The position numbers were made by a program, and so were the translations under genes. A model generated the notes under the pieces. That model did no database searches, was not told the origin of the DNA, and was given only the letters and a program-made list of their open reading frames with translations. From Actinostola sp. cb2023 (Eukaryota > Cnidaria > Anthozoa > Actiniaria > Actinostolidae), in assembly GCA_033675265.1 (NCBI GenBank), contig JAUJYZ010000842.1:157536-221535 (forward strand): a stretch of 64,000 nt of DNA. The letters are read 5' to 3'. Shown piece by piece: positions 35,623-47,370 of this stretch. Position 1 is the first letter of the stretch. Each line of letters starts with the position of its first letter.

Positions 35623-35935
35623 CGAATGGCTTGCTGTGATTGGTCAAGATGGACGAGAAATACGTTTGAATTTAGGCGCCGACCGCCATGTTGTTTACAG
35701 TTTGGTTCGTTCGATCGTGGTGCCAACGTCTCTGTTCTTGTGAGGAGGTTTTGGACTCTAAAACCCCTTGAGATTACTTGAATTTACAGACATATGTTCG
35801 TGATGTTCTTATCAGCTGGAAAGTGGTTGGAAAAACTATAAAAGTGTAAGTATTTACAGTTAAATGCACTCCTTAATAACAATCTTGTAAATCCTAATGT
35901 CCACAAATGAATACGAACTCGAACGGAATCGAGCT

Positions 35936-37240
35936 TCACGAGTTTAATAAACACAGAGATAGAACTGTTATAAACTCAAGAGTTGGCTGTTATAAACTCA
36001 AGAGTTATAGCCTAATAAACACAGAGATAGAACTGTTATAAACTCAAGAGTTATAGCCTAATAAACACAGAGATAGAACTGTTATAAACTCAAGAGTTAA
36101 GCTTATAGCCTAATAAACACAGAGATAGAACTGACTGTTATAAACTCAAGAGTTATAGCCTAATAAACACAGAGATAGAACTGTTATAAACTCAAGAGTT
36201 ATAGCCTAATAAACACAGAGATAGAACTGTTATAAACTCAAGAGTTAAGCTTATAGCCTAATAAACACAGAGATAGAACTGTTATAAACTCAAGAGTTAT
36301 AGCCTAATAAACACAGATAGAACTGTTATAAACTCAAGAGTTATAGCCTAATAAACACAGATATAACTGTTATAAACTCAAGAGTTATAGCCTAATAAAC
36401 ACAGAGATAGAACTGTTATAAACTCAAGAGTTATAGCGTAATAAACACAGAGATAGAACTGTTATAAACTCAAGAGTTATAGCCTAATAAATACAGAGAT
36501 AGAACTGTTATAAACTCAAGAGTTATAGCCTAATAAACACAGAGATAGAACTGTTATAAACTCAAGAGTTATAGCCTAATAAACACAGAGATAGAACTGT
36601 TTAATATAAACTCAAGAGTTATAGCCTAATAAACACAGAGATAGAACTGTTATAAACTCAAGAGTTATAGCCTAATAAACACAGATAGAACTGTTATAAA
36701 CTCAAGAGTTATAGCGTAATAAACACAGAGATAGAACTGTTATAAACTCAAGAGTTATAGCCTAATAAATACAGAGATATAACTGTTATAAACTCAAGAG
36801 TTATAGCCTAATAAATACAGAGATAGAACTGTTATAAACTCAAGAGTTATAGCCTAATAAATACAGAGATATAACTGTTATAAACTCAAGAGTTATAGCC
36901 TAATAAACACAGAGATAGAACTGTTATAAACTCAAGAATTATAGCCTAATAAATACAGAGATAGAACTGTTATAAACTCAAGAGTTATAGCCTAATAAAC
37001 ACAGAGATAGAACTGTTATAAACTCAAGAGTTATAGCCTAATAAACACAGAGTTCGAACTGTTATAAACTCAAGAGTTATAGCCTAATAAACACAGAGTT
37101 CGAACTGTTATAAACTCAAGAGTTATAGCCTAATAAACACAGAGTTAATTAGAACTTAGAACTGTTATATAAACTCAAGAGTTATAGCCTAAGAAACACA
37201 TAGTTAGAACTGTTATAAACTCAAGAGTTATAGCCTAAGG
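35936..37240. repeat. 46-bp tandem satellite, ~28 units
   Basis: The unit contains TTATAAACTCAAGAGTTATAG, then CCTAATAAACACAGAG and ATAGAACTG. Most units are 46 bp and near identical. Variants carry an extra TTAAGC insertion, a deleted GA (ACAGATAG), a TTCGA change (37050-37110) or a 4-9 bp insertion (37140). Each unit has the inverted repeat AACTC-AA-GAGTT. AATAAA recurs once per unit. No ORF. Confidence 0.95.
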
Positions 37241-37891
37241 AGTTTTTATGGATAGACCTTAGGGACTTGTCAGACTTTCTGAGCCTCTGAATAGGGAAGG
37301 TCATGAAACAAATTTCATTCCCATCGCTAGGGGAGGGTCACAACATTTTCAATGCTCAATTTAAAATCTCCATCCCCCCTAATTTCTGACAAGTCCCTTA
37401 TTTCAACATTTAAGGAAGACACCATTGCTATTATTTGAAAGAGTATACCAACACAGTGATCTTGCAAACTTTTAGCGTTGTACATGTAACATAAAAATTT
37501 AAAACGCTACAGCTCTTTGAAATGCATAGTAAGATTTGTGTGACAAAGACAGCAGAGATCACCACGTCCACCTTCTTCATGTTCTTGGTACATTTTAAAT
37601 GCTTATAACTCTGCACTAATTTAATATCTGACTTCATAACTGTACTGACATGGTCTTTCTTGTATTGCCAATATTATTCTGAATGCATTAATCTTTTGTG
37701 CTGCTCATTCCCAGTCTTCGCTCTTTTTTTATCATGAAAACAATGAAGTAGGATGATATTTTCTTGCTAAAAAGCTAAAAATTGTAACAATAATTATTGT
37801 TATATAATGACATTATATCCCACTAATTAATATGTTTAAAATGATATAGTGTTGCTGTCATTTAGTAAACATTCATTTCTATTTTTAGAAG

Positions 37892-38086
37892 TTGCAAAGA
37901 AGGAAGGAAACCCTGGAGACAGTGGAAGTGGAAGAGAGAAAGAGGGATGCCATAAGAAAGACACTCACTCTGGCTTATACAAGCTCAGATGAAAGCGACC
38001 TTTCCGAAGACGAAGGAGGGCAGATTCGACACCAAATAATTAATCTTAGGAGGCACTTGAATGGCCAAAAGCAGGGTTGTCACTAA
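37892..38086 (+). CDS. Small charged ORF, unknown
   Basis: A 64-residue stretch, MQRRKETLETVEVEERKRDA, ends soon after an acidic SSDESDLSEDEGG patch. It follows a possible acceptor (TTTTTAG at 37884-37890), so it may be an exon of the surrounding element rather than a host gene. I do not recognise it. Confidence 0.3.
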   Translation: MQRRKETLETVEVEERKRDAIRKTLTLAYTSSDESDLSEDEGGQIRHQIINLRRHLNGQKQGCH

Positions 38087-38099
38087 GTAACAAATCTGC

Positions 38100-38225
38100 A
38101 GGCCCTTGTTGCATGAAAGGTGAATAGCGCTATCCACCGGATACGTCCTATTGAAGGATACCATTTATCGGATAAATGCATCAGTTATATCTGTTGGATA
38201 CTTTTCACCTTTCATGCAACCAGGG
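38100..38225. mobile_element. MITE (GGCCCTTGTTGCATGAAAGG)
   Basis: The ends CCTTGTTGCATGAAAGGTGA and TCACCTTTCATGCAACCAGG are inverted; the interior has GGATA/TATCC pairs. Confidence 0.7.
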
Positions 38226-39189
38226 CCAGACAGCTGAATGGTTGATGATTAATTTGTTTGCTAGATTTGTCAAAATTCAACAGTGTTAAACTGTTTGCCC
38301 AATCCCAACCAGCTAATTTTGCCAGTTCTTAGCAATGTCCCAGTGATGGCCCTGCAAAAGTGCATTTAAATTTGTTATATTATTAATAATTTGTAAATTT
38401 ATTAGATTTTTATGCTTGCTTGTGGTTAATGTTTGCAAGTGCTTTTATATTTTAATACTGAGTCCAGTTTCAAGCACTTGAGAGACACATCATTTTCAAC
38501 ATAATGTTGTTTCTTTAGACCATGCAAGCTGGTACATTTTTTTACATATAAAAAAATACATCAATAGACTGTTTAAAGTTTTTTATATAAGTATGAATTT
38601 GTACAATTACAACACACCATTACTGCAGTCAAATTAGAAAATAAAGAGTTTTGAATTTATATATCTGGTAGTTTCTTGGGTGGTTTATATTTGTGTGTTA
38701 CCTAAATTCATATCAATGTTAATCAATGCCAGCAAATCTCGATTTATGCAACATTTGGCAATAAGGCAACGATATTATGGTTGAATATATTATGGTTAAA
38801 TATAATTAACTTCGATTGTCAACATTTATTGTAGCTTTATGCTACATTTTTTTAATCAAAAGTGAGATTTAAACGTCATAAAAATGGGTTTATTGTAGCT
38901 TTATGCTACATTTAATGTTCACGCCAATCTTAAAATCAAGGTTTAAAAGTACTTTAAGTGACATTTATATCGCGTTTATACCACATTTATGCTACCTTTA
39001 TACCTACCATAAATGTGGCTTACAGAAGCGAGTCTCTTTAAACTAGCTTTATGCCCAGGCATAAAGTTCCTATAAAGACGAACTTTATGCACCGTAATTC
39101 TGGCGTAAATGTGCTTAAAGGCGAGGTTTATGCAAACTTTATGTCTTCTTTAAACATGATTAAATTTGTTTTTTCGTGCTGTGATAAGC

Positions 39190-39291
39190 AGACTGAGACA
39201 GTTAAGAAAAGTACTAAGAGGTTCTAAAAAGAAGAAAGAAGACAAAAAACAGCAAGCAGAGGGAGTAACTTATGCTGCAGGAGAGTTTTAG
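39190..39291 (+). pseudogene. Mutator-like transposase C-terminal exon
   Basis: The frame LRQLRKVLRGSKKKKEDKKQ then EGVTYAAGEF and TAG is the usual basic tail and EGxTYxxG ending of animal Mutator-like transposases. It begins directly after the nested element ends at 39183. Confidence 0.5.
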
Positions 39292-40494
39292 TGGCCATAA
39301 GCTCTTATGCATGAAGCTTAGGTAAAATTTAATCAAAATTTTAACTTTAAGTCCATTTTTCTGAGAAAGCAGGTTTTAGTACAACTTGTCATAGCTTAAC
39401 ATTTCTCCTTTAAGAACTATGTAACATACTACAATGAAACTTGGTGTAGCTCTTTGTTAATACTACCTCAGTGCAATGAATCAAAAAAATATTATTATTT
39501 TCTTAATTAACATTATTATTAGGACAATTTCAATCTGGGCGGAGCCCAAAAAATGATATTTATGCAAATAATCCTAATATTTTCTGATTTGAATAAAACA
39601 CATTGAATTTTTTTAGGTTCATTGTATAGTCCTATCTATGCAGAGCATATTCTGAAACTTTCAGAGGTACAGCATATGTATTTATAGAGCTACAGCTGTT
39701 AGCGTGGAGCTATCATTCCGAGGATCAAAGGGCGTGTCCTCGTTACCATGGCAACTGTTGATGTAAAAAACTGTGCCAAACTATTTCTCTAACTCAGTGG
39801 AGAATATATTTATTAAAAACACTTTGGTTTAAACTTGTTTCAAATGTTGTCAAAATTTGGGTATCATACGTCACCTATCCCAAGGGAAAGTGCAGTCACA
39901 ATACAGAGTAATTATAAGTGCATTGTATTTTCTTGTACCCGAGAGAATGTTGTGAACGGATTTTAATATTCCCCTAAAACGACGTCACAAACAAAAAGAA
40001 CTGAGCCGACGGTAAAACGGCAAAATGGCGGATGATATTCCATATTGAACGTAAATTATGTTGATATCTAAGAAAGATTTACAAAAATTAATACTCAAGT
40101 AATGCTAATATAGGTCATATCTAACTTTCTTGAGAAAATAAATGTTGTCTTCAGTTCCCCTTTAACGGATTTCTGTCTAGAACTAGAAGTCTGAGACTAT
40201 ACTGAAAGTGATTATTACTATTATTACTATTATTATTATTATTATTATTATCACGTGTTAAACGTTGGGCTACCTGTGGTCTGGACGTCAGCTAGATTTT
40301 CGATCTTTTGGTATCCGAATTTATGTCACGTGTCACACGTCGGGCTACAGGTGGTCTGCATAATTTCGTGGCTATTTCGATGGTAATACAACAACAGTGT
40401 GAATTTTCGAATATTTATCATGTTAAACACCAGTTTATTTACTGCTGGAACTATTCATCAAGGTGACAAACACTTCAGTGACATTTCGAGAGGA

Positions 40495-40650
40495 CTGTAC
40501 GGGACCGCAAATGAACCCAGGCCCGCAAATGAACCCAGGCCCGCAAATGATCCCAAGACTGGATCGCAAATGATCCCAGGCCCGCAAATGATCCCAAGAC
40601 TGGATCGCAAATGAACCCAGACCCGCAAATGAACCCAGAGAGGACCGCAA
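40495..40650. repeat. 18-bp minisatellite
   Basis: About nine units of the type CCCGCAAATGAACCCAGG, some with GATCCCAAGACTGGAT. It lies just inside the 5' LTR of BEL element 2, where the primer-binding site would be expected. Confidence 0.9.
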
Positions 40651-41196
40651 GTGATACCAGAGATAAAATCAGGAATCTGGAACGGAACAAAAGGGGATTT
40701 CATACAGAGAAGTCCTGAAATGGAGTTTTCCAAGGAAACAGTGGTGTAGGATCTAGATATGTATAGCCAGCGGTTTCACGTATTTTAGTCGTGACGTCAG
40801 AACCCATGTAATCAGTTAGCACGAACGGATAGTAACGATGAACTGCTAGAGCCGTTAACATGAGGTAAATCGGATTCGTTATTTAGCTGTAATAACGTCA
40901 TTTGGCAGTGATATATATATATATTACATCGTTGTATTTCAGAACCGTCAATTCCGTCAGTTAAGTTCGTCATGTAAACCCATCGCAAGGAATAAAGTTA
41001 TGACCGACGCGTGTTTCATGTGAAGAAGTCTAGCAGTTATAGTCAGTAATTTATGTGATCGTACATTAGTTCTCATGTGGCCTGGAAGTCAGTTTTATTG
41101 TCTACATGGTCATGCAAGTAAGTGAAAGAGAAAGATTCCAAGTGTCGAAGCTATTATTCATGCTGTTTGCTGTGATACACAAACGTTCCCACGACA

Positions 41197-42746
41197 ATGT
41201 CTACGGAAACTAACGATCAAAGGATACCGCCGTCTGGGACCACACGAATCCCATCAAGTCAAGATAATGTTTATACGCCGTCAACCGTAGTAGGATTCCC
41301 ATCAAGTCAAGATAATGTTTATACGATGTCAACCGCAGGATTTCCATCAAGTCAAGATTTTACACGATGTCAACCACAGGGATCCCAACAAACTTGAACT
41401 CGCTGGATACCCTCGGAAAGGTCGTTGGGCGACTACCTATTTCAATGAAAGCCAAGTGGGCAGAAAAAGCGAATCAACTGTATGATAAAGGAGTTACTCC
41501 CAAGTTCTCACATTTAGCCAACATCGTTGAAGAAAGATCTGCCGTTGCAAACACCTACTTTGGCCAGCTAATTTCAGAAGGCAAGAATGAATTTCAAAGG
41601 GACATGAAGCAAAAACCCAGCTACCTCAAGGCTACATCAACCCCACGTCAAAGCTACGTCAACCCTACTGCTAAGGCAACGACACTCGCTACGTCTTTTA
41701 GTGATAAGGCTCAAGGTAATGCTAACAGCGTTTGGAAAGTGGTCTGTCCTCTTTGTGAGAAGGAACATTATCTAGATCAGTGTGAGAAGTTTCGCGCCAA
41801 GACTGTTGAACAACGCCTTGAAGTAACTATGGACAAAAGACTTTGTCGCTCATGTCTAAAACGAGGTCATGTGTCTAAGGAATGCAGAAGAGCAAAGATG
41901 TGTAATGTAGGAGGGTGCAAAAGTAAACATCACCCGCTCCTCCATTCGTCTCTCGTACAGCAACAGTCGCAAAGGGACCAAGCGGATACCTCTGATGATC
42001 AAGCTACCCAACATGGACCGTCCATTCCAACGCCCGCAGTTAAAGGCTCTACGACCACCTCCTCACCTAGTGCAGCTTGGTCAAAACAGACGAAGGACAC
42101 GGCTCATTGCAGTGCCCTACAAACCGATCTACGTCGTGTAAGTCTCAAGGTCGTTCCAGTTAAAGTAACTGCTCGTGACAGCAAGCGTGTTATTGAGACG
42201 TACGCCTTCCTAGATGATGGCTCTGATACCACTATGTGCCTCCGAAGCCTAGCTGAAGATCTCGGAGTAGAAGGCAAACCTGTTGAATTTGTTCTGTCAA
42301 CCATGACCGGTAATCAACAAAGAAGTGGACAACAGCTGAGTTTAGACATTGTTGGTATTGCTACTGGCAAAGGCCTACGCTTAGAGAAAGCGTGGACAAC
42401 AGATCGTCTTCCCATAACAGAGGAAAGCATCCTTACCAAGAACGAACTCAGTAGTTGGCCACATCTGAAGGACGTCAACATGGCAGAGATTCCTAACAAA
42501 GAGATTACAATCTTGATTGGAAGTGATGCTCCCGAAGCATTATGTCCTCTAGAAGTAAAGTCTGGTAAGAAAGGAGAGCCATACGCACTACGCACCCTGG
42601 TTGGTTGGACCGTAACGGGCCCACTGAAAGGAAGAACAACACGCCGTGCTGAAGTAAACTACCTTCACGTAGACCAAGTCTTGGGGTGCGATGAACCTGA
42701 GTCAGTGTTAACACCAATAGAGACACTGTTAGAACGATATTGTTAG
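41197..42746 (+). pseudogene. BEL/Pao 2 gag and protease
   Basis: A first ORF starts at 41197 and contains three tandem copies of a ~45-bp unit (CCATCAAGTCAAGATAATG). The main frame (41367-42746) has a gag part, then zinc-knuckle-like CPLCEKEHYLDQC and CRSCLKRGHVSKEC, then the protease with FLDDGSDTTMC and LIGSDAPEALCPLEV, the BEL-type DUF1758 retropepsin region. It stops at 42744 where RT should follow. The overlap of the two ORFs in different frames implies a shift near 41370. Confidence 0.85.
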
Positions 42747-43930
42747 GTTAGTTCAACGAGAAGCTTTCTGTCTAAAGAAAGATGGGTCCCTAAAGAATCT
42801 GAGTCCCATCCTAGAAGAAGGAATTCTACGTGTTGGTGGCCGTCTAGTCAATGCACCAGTAGAAGAAACACTCAAGCATACAGCAATCTTACCGTCAAGG
42901 TACCACGTTACGAACCTGATTGTCAGCCATTACCACAAGGGAAATGGTCAGAAGTCAATTCGTCAGAAGTATTGGATAATAAAGGGACCATCAACAGTCA
43001 GACGAATCATGAATACCTGTCTACCATGTCGTCGTCAAAATCAACAAGCACCCACTCAAATCATGGCTCCGCTGCCAAAGGCACGAGTAACACCTGTATC
43101 ACCACAGTTTTCGTCTGTTGGAATAGACTATTTTGGTCCGTTGTGCGTGAAGTACAGACGCGGGACAGTGAAGCGATATGGATGTCTATTCACCTGTATG
43201 GCTATACGTGCCATCCACATAGAAGTTTCGTCAGACTTGTCAACAGATTCTTTCATCCAATGTGTATGTAGATTTGTAAGCAGACGTGGTCCACCAAAGG
43301 CGATTTACGTATACAGTGATAACGGTACCAACTTCAAAGGCGCAGAGGCAGAAGTCAAAGTAGCTTTAAGTAATTGGAGCCAAGGAAGGATTCGTGAACA
43401 ACTGCGTGAAAAGGGAATCGAATGGCATTTTAACGCTCCAGCCGCCAGTCACACAGGAGGCGTATGGGAGAGAATGATTCGATCAACAAGAAGAATTCTA
43501 CGGGCCATTGTTGGAAATCAACTCCTTGATGAAGAAACTTTGCTTGCCACCTTGTGTGAAGTTGAAAAGATTATCAACGATCGTCCTTTGACACCATTAT
43601 CGAATGATCCCAAGGATATGGAGGTATTAACTCCAAGCAGCCTGCTTCTCCTTAGACAGAACCAGTGTTCCACCATGCGACGTAGGAGACAGCATCAAGC
43701 TAAAGGAAAGATGGAAGTTAGCACAGCAACTAGCAGACTCGTTCTGGAAGCGTTGGATATCAGAGTACCTGCCTACATTACAAGAAAAGCAGAAATGGCT
43801 ACGTCGCCAACGAAACATGTCAGTAGGCGATCTTGTCTTAATAAGAGATGACAACATTCAACGGATGACATGGAATGTTGTGAAAAGTGCTTGTATGAAA
43901 TGAATTATGAGTTTAATTGAGCCATATGTG
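42746..43930 (+). pseudogene. BEL/Pao 2 integrase
   Basis: The zinc-binding end (HYH ... CLPCRR) leads to VGIDYFGPLCV, SDNGTNFKGA and GGVWERMIRSTRR, the three acidic positions of the integrase core. After TPSSLLLL a 1-nt shift near 43670 moves the rest, a DUF5641-like tail (WISEYLPTLQEKQKW), to another frame. RT and RNase H are missing between protease and integrase, so the copy could move only with help. Confidence 0.85.
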
Positions 43931-44336
43931 CAAATGTATCCAATTTCCTAAGCTTGGTAACGACTAAGCATGATCAAATTTATTATTTCACTCCGCATTC
44001 GCTGCGCTCACTCGTGAGATATCTAGTTGAACACTCGGAAGATAAATTCGTATATCCGCGCGTCTATGTATTATTCTCTAAATAATATTAGTTTATCATA
44101 ATTATTGCTAATTATAAATAATACTGAGGACACGTTTGTTGCTTTAAATGGCATAAATAAATAAATAAATCGTATTATATTCCTAAATAAATAGTAACCT
44201 ATTGTCTGCGATTACCCGGTGCTAAAAAGATGAGAATGGGAGTCTGCAGTCGCGCTTTCGATTAAATATTGCCAATACAATGTCTTCAGTACTGAAATAG
44301 TCTTCACAGCACTCGATCTTTTGGTATCCGGATTTC

Positions 44337-44545
44337 TGTCACGTGTCACACGATGGGCTACCTGTGGGCTGGATGCCAGCTAGATTTTCGATCTTTTGGT
44401 ATCCGTATTTCTGTCACGTGTCACACGTTGGGCTACCTGTGGGCTGGATGCCAGCTAGATTTTCGATCTTTTGGTATCCGGATTTCTGTCACGTGTCACA
44501 CGTTGGACTACCTGTAGTCTGGCTGCCAGCTAGATTTTCGGTCTT
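44337..44545. repeat. Triplicated ~72-bp unit in the 3' LTR
   Basis: GTCACGTGTCACACG...CTACCTGTGGGCTGG...AGCTAGATTTTCGATC is repeated three times. The other LTR has fewer copies and an (ATT)n run, so copy number changed after insertion. Confidence 0.85.
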
Positions 44546-44766
44546 TTGTTAACCGGATTTATGTAACCTGCATAATTTCGTGGCTATTTCGATGGTAATA
44601 CCAACAACAGTGTGATTTTTCGAATATTTATCATGTTAAACACCAGTTTATTTACTGCTGGAACTATTCATCAAGGTGACAAACACTTCAGTGACATTTC
44701 GAGAGGACGCCAGTGTTCGACAGTGTTCTTTTATTTGCTCAGAATTTGCCTATTGGTCGCTCGGTG

Positions 44767-45868
44767 GAATACTCCTTTTTACAGTTCCCGGCGCCATCTT
44801 GAAAGGTTGCCGTGCCTTTGCATCGAAGCGAGACCAACGGTCACCTTGCAATGATAGAGCCATGTGACTAATTCATCGCACAGAATTACCCATACAAATC
44901 GGTCATATCCTTAAAATAGGTTGCATTTGAAGAAACGATACACGATCCTTATTTAAATCTCAGAGTTTTCCCCTAAAATAGAAAATGTATCGAAAATTTG
45001 GTGGGAAAACCTTTTATTGGGAGCTTATAGTGAAATTCGCGGGTCAATCTCTTAAACTGGAAACCAGTTCCCGCCCGGCCAAACGCTCGCTCCAATGTCA
45101 TAAATTCCCCTTACTTCGCGGCTTAATTTGTCCGTGGTAAAAAAGAAACTGGTGCTTAAATTTATGTAGCTATATCAATGGAGGCTAGGCTGCAAGATCA
45201 GAGGAAAATGTCAGCCGATGGAAGTGTTTTGAAGCTAAAAATCGCCTCGTAATTTGACATTTTCGACTGCTTCGCTTCGTTGGTATGAAACAGAACTTCA
45301 AGAAAAGTCGCTAGTGGACATTGGTATGGAAGAAAGCTTGATATTGGAAACAATCGAGCAATGTCGAGGCACCAAAATTCAAGTGTTACAATTATTGTAT
45401 TTCGCAAGGCTGAGCAACAGGAATCGATCGAACTGCTGGCATGATGAAATCCCATACATACGAACACTACGCCGGAGACCTGACATTCACCCTGAAAAAG
45501 TCGCTAGAGGACGAAAGGATATTTACAATCGATAACTTGGCAAGTAAACTTTAGATGCAAGTATTTTGTATTCCGTTGTTACAATTTATCGTAGATCACT
45601 GGTTCATTTGTAAATGACAGCCTAAACATTGACTTTCTTCGATTTTACTGTAAATTTTACGAAGTCGATCGAGTGGCCGAGTGCCGTAATGGGAATGGGT
45701 CTAGCATATAATTAGGATAAAATCCCGGATGTGACACAAATTTCTGTGCGATGTGTCCAAGGTGTCAAAAAAGGTCTCTATCATTGCAAGGTGACCGTTG
45801 GTCTCGCTTCGATGCAAAGGCACGGCTACCTTTCAAGATGGCGCCGGGAACTGTAAAAAGGAGTATTC
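44767..45868. mobile_element. 1.1-kb element with ~90-bp TIRs
   Basis: GAATACTCCTTTTTACAGTT at 44767 and its complement ending at 45868 are ~95% identical over ~90 bp, including GGCGCCATCTTGAAAGG. An ORF at 45254-45535 (93 aa, SLVDIGMEESLILETIEQCR) has no family I recognise. No target duplication was found. Confidence 0.75.
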
Positions 45869-45972
45869 TGAAACGATCGATGAGATCCTACTTGAAGGTG
45901 ACAGACTTTACCTTGATTGTCTTTCCGTTCAAGAACGAGCTTCCCTCCCCTTCCCCATGATTTTCCCTCCTT

Positions 45973-46500
45973 TCATCCTGAACCTAAAACCTTCAGTGAT
46001 CCTGAGCTTTTCGATATTTCGATATTCTTCAATCCGTGCTCCAGCATTTTTATCGTCTCCACCATAACTTTGACATTATTGGACTCTGCTGTGGCCTTCA
46101 TTAAGGGGCGCATTTTCTTTAAACGGTTCAAAGCGCTAGCTGTCAGAGCTGATTCACGAGTTGGTTCTTCATTTTCCACAGGGTGTTTGAAGTACAGCTT
46201 GTCTTCATCGTTTGACTCGAATTCAAGTGATGCAGGATAGAAGCAAAACCAAAGAAAGAAACGAGCTGTGATTGGAGGATTGGTTTCACCAAGCTCTTCT
46301 TGAAGGATATCTATTGCTGGTTGCAACGGCTCAATCACTCTTGTCATTTCCTCCTCGCTCCATCTGAGGTAGCATTCTGGTTCTGCCTCATGGCGTCCTA
46401 TAAAAATGCAAGATTTCTCGAACCAGTATCTGCCAGATTCAAATTTGATCATCAGTTCTCGAGTTTCGAAATCATGATGAATTATTCTTGTTATCTTCAT
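45973..46500 (-). CDS. Uncharacterised protein or exon
   Basis: An open frame of 175 codons starts MKITRIIHHDFETRELMIKF and includes WFEKSCIFIGRHEAEPECYL and RWSEEEMTRVIEPLQPAIDI. Composition is that of a real soluble, mixed alpha/beta protein. An in-frame stop lies 21 nt upstream of the Met. It may stand alone, with the CRE-like TGACGTCA at 46577-46584 in its upstream region, or be a later exon of the F-box gene at 49363-49839 on the same strand. I do not recognise a family. Confidence 0.5.
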   Translation of the reverse strand: MKITRIIHHDFETRELMIKFESGRYWFEKSCIFIGRHEAEPECYLRWSEEEMTRVIEPLQPAIDILQEELGETNPPITARFFLWFCFYPASLEFESNDEDKLYFKHPVENEEPTRESALTASALNRLKKMRPLMKATAESNNVKVMVETIKMLEHGLKNIEISKSSGSLKVLGSG

Positions 46501-46509
46501 GACTTGATT

Positions 46510-46988
46510 GTGTCTTGGTCAGGAGGGAGGAGGTGACTCTATTGTTCAAAAGTGGCCGACTCATAGTAACCAGTGTGACGTCACAGCTAGCTGCAGTATG
46601 GCGGCCAATCTGGTCTTCTTGATACCGACTACAAAACGCTCAACATTCTGTTCAGATCTACATGTACAGTCTACATGTATATATTTTTAGTATCTAGAGG
46701 TATTAATGTGTAAGAATATCTCTACCGAGATAAAAGTAATTCAAGGATTAAGTGTTTTTTTCGGAGTTTTAGTCTTAATGGTCATCAAAATGGAGAGCGA
46801 AATCTTTCGATCGGGTGAAGGTCTCGGCTTTCTAGAGAAGCTAAATTAAGTAATGGTTACTTCAAAAAAGGAGGTTCTGCTTAGAAGGTAATAATCATCG
46901 ACTGTGTTGAATATGGTGGGTGTACATTCTCTGGATCTTTGTATCTTTGCCTCCAAAGTTGTTGTGTACAAAATAAGGACACGATGCA
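46510..46988. repeat. Left arm of ~0.5-kb inverted duplication
   Basis: It matches the complement of 48847-49342 at roughly 85-90%, including CTACATGTACAGATC-type sequence, ATATCTCTACCGAGATAAAAG and CCTCCAAAGTTGTTGTGTAC. It starts just upstream of the ORF at 46500. Confidence 0.85.
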
Positions 46989-47370
46989 CTGTAATTTACC
47001 TCGTTCGCAAAATCGAAATTTTTCAAAGCTTAAAATTTGAGACAAATATTACTTTAGAAATACGAAATATCTATAGAAAGCTAGAGAAAACTATAACCTG
47101 CTGCGCTTAGGTTCATTTGTAACCGAATTTCTTGCGTTTCTTAATCTTTGAGCACATGTATACCACAGGAAGCCCAAAATCCGAAGACACAATCATAACA
47201 TATATACATGCTTTTTTTAATACTCATTCTTTCCAAGAACCTTGTAACAGGAGTGGAACAAACTGCCCAGCCAAGTAGCTTATTAAGCTAATTTCTATGA
47301 TTTATTAATTAGTATATTTATAGCTTATTACTAATTGATATTATTATTTAATATTAGAGTTGTGGCACTT

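Larger units (their letters stand above)
34529..39183. mobile_element. 4.65-kb TIR element carrying a satellite array
   Basis: The ends are CACAGCGCGAAAAAGC and TTTTTTCGTGCTGTG; ATA is present on both sides (possible 3-bp duplication). About 350 bp at each end consists of degenerate TTTAAAGC/GCATAAAG motifs in opposite orientation. The core holds a hairpin (35567-35622), the 46-bp satellite, a small ORF at 37892-38086 (TSSDESDLSEDEGG) and a MITE (38100-38225). No transposase is recognised. Confidence 0.6.
32723..39876 (+). mobile_element. Mutator-like element, interrupted
   Basis: TIRs AGGTGGTATGATACCC and (complement) AGGTGACGTATGATACCC, continuing AAATTTTGAC, mark the two ends. Inside, + strand coding pieces match the amino and carboxyl ends of a Mutator-like transposase; a 4.7-kb element (34529-39183) separates them. 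The catalytic part is not visible, so this copy is defective. No clean target duplication is seen. Confidence 0.65.
30445..40161. mobile_element. 9.7-kb insertion with TTAA duplication (Kolobok/piggyBac type)
   Basis: The ends are AGGAGAACTGAAG and (complement) AGGGGAACTGAAG with TTAA on both sides (30441-30444, 40162-40165). The uninterrupted site is visible in the 3' LTR as TTTTGTTAACCGGATTT or TTTTGGTATCCGGATTT. TTAA duplication is used by piggyBac and Kolobok; no transposase of either was found. Most of its length is later insertions: a LINE 3' fragment (31410-32660) and a Mutator-like element (32723-39876). Confidence 0.65.
30258..44706 (+). mobile_element. BEL/Pao LTR retrotransposon 2 with split 5' LTR
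   Basis: The 3' LTR-like repeat is 44172-44706. Its counterpart is in two pieces, 30258-30440 and 40166-40496, separated by a 9.7-kb insertion bounded by TTAA. Both copies start TATTATATTCCTAAATAAATAG and end ACATTTCGAGAGGAC. Between them, on +, lie gag with zinc knuckles, protease and integrase, but no reverse transcriptase or RNase H. Terminal TG..CA and a target duplication of the whole element were not found. Confidence 0.75.

Noticed and set aside
36000..37240. CRISPR-like array of regular repeats
   Set aside because: Units are contiguous with no unique spacers, in a eukaryotic context; it is a satellite.
40435..40733. Overlapping minus-strand ORFs
   Set aside because: Products of an 18-bp minisatellite read in three frames.
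42104..42726. Minus-strand ORFs over BEL element 2
   Set aside because: Antisense of a well-supported gag-protease frame.
45751..46067. Two overlapping plus-strand ORFs after the 1.1-kb element
   Set aside because: The first part is TIR and the rest is antisense of the minus-strand ORF; a weak resemblance of EGDRLYLDCL to a transposon protein was not enough to call.
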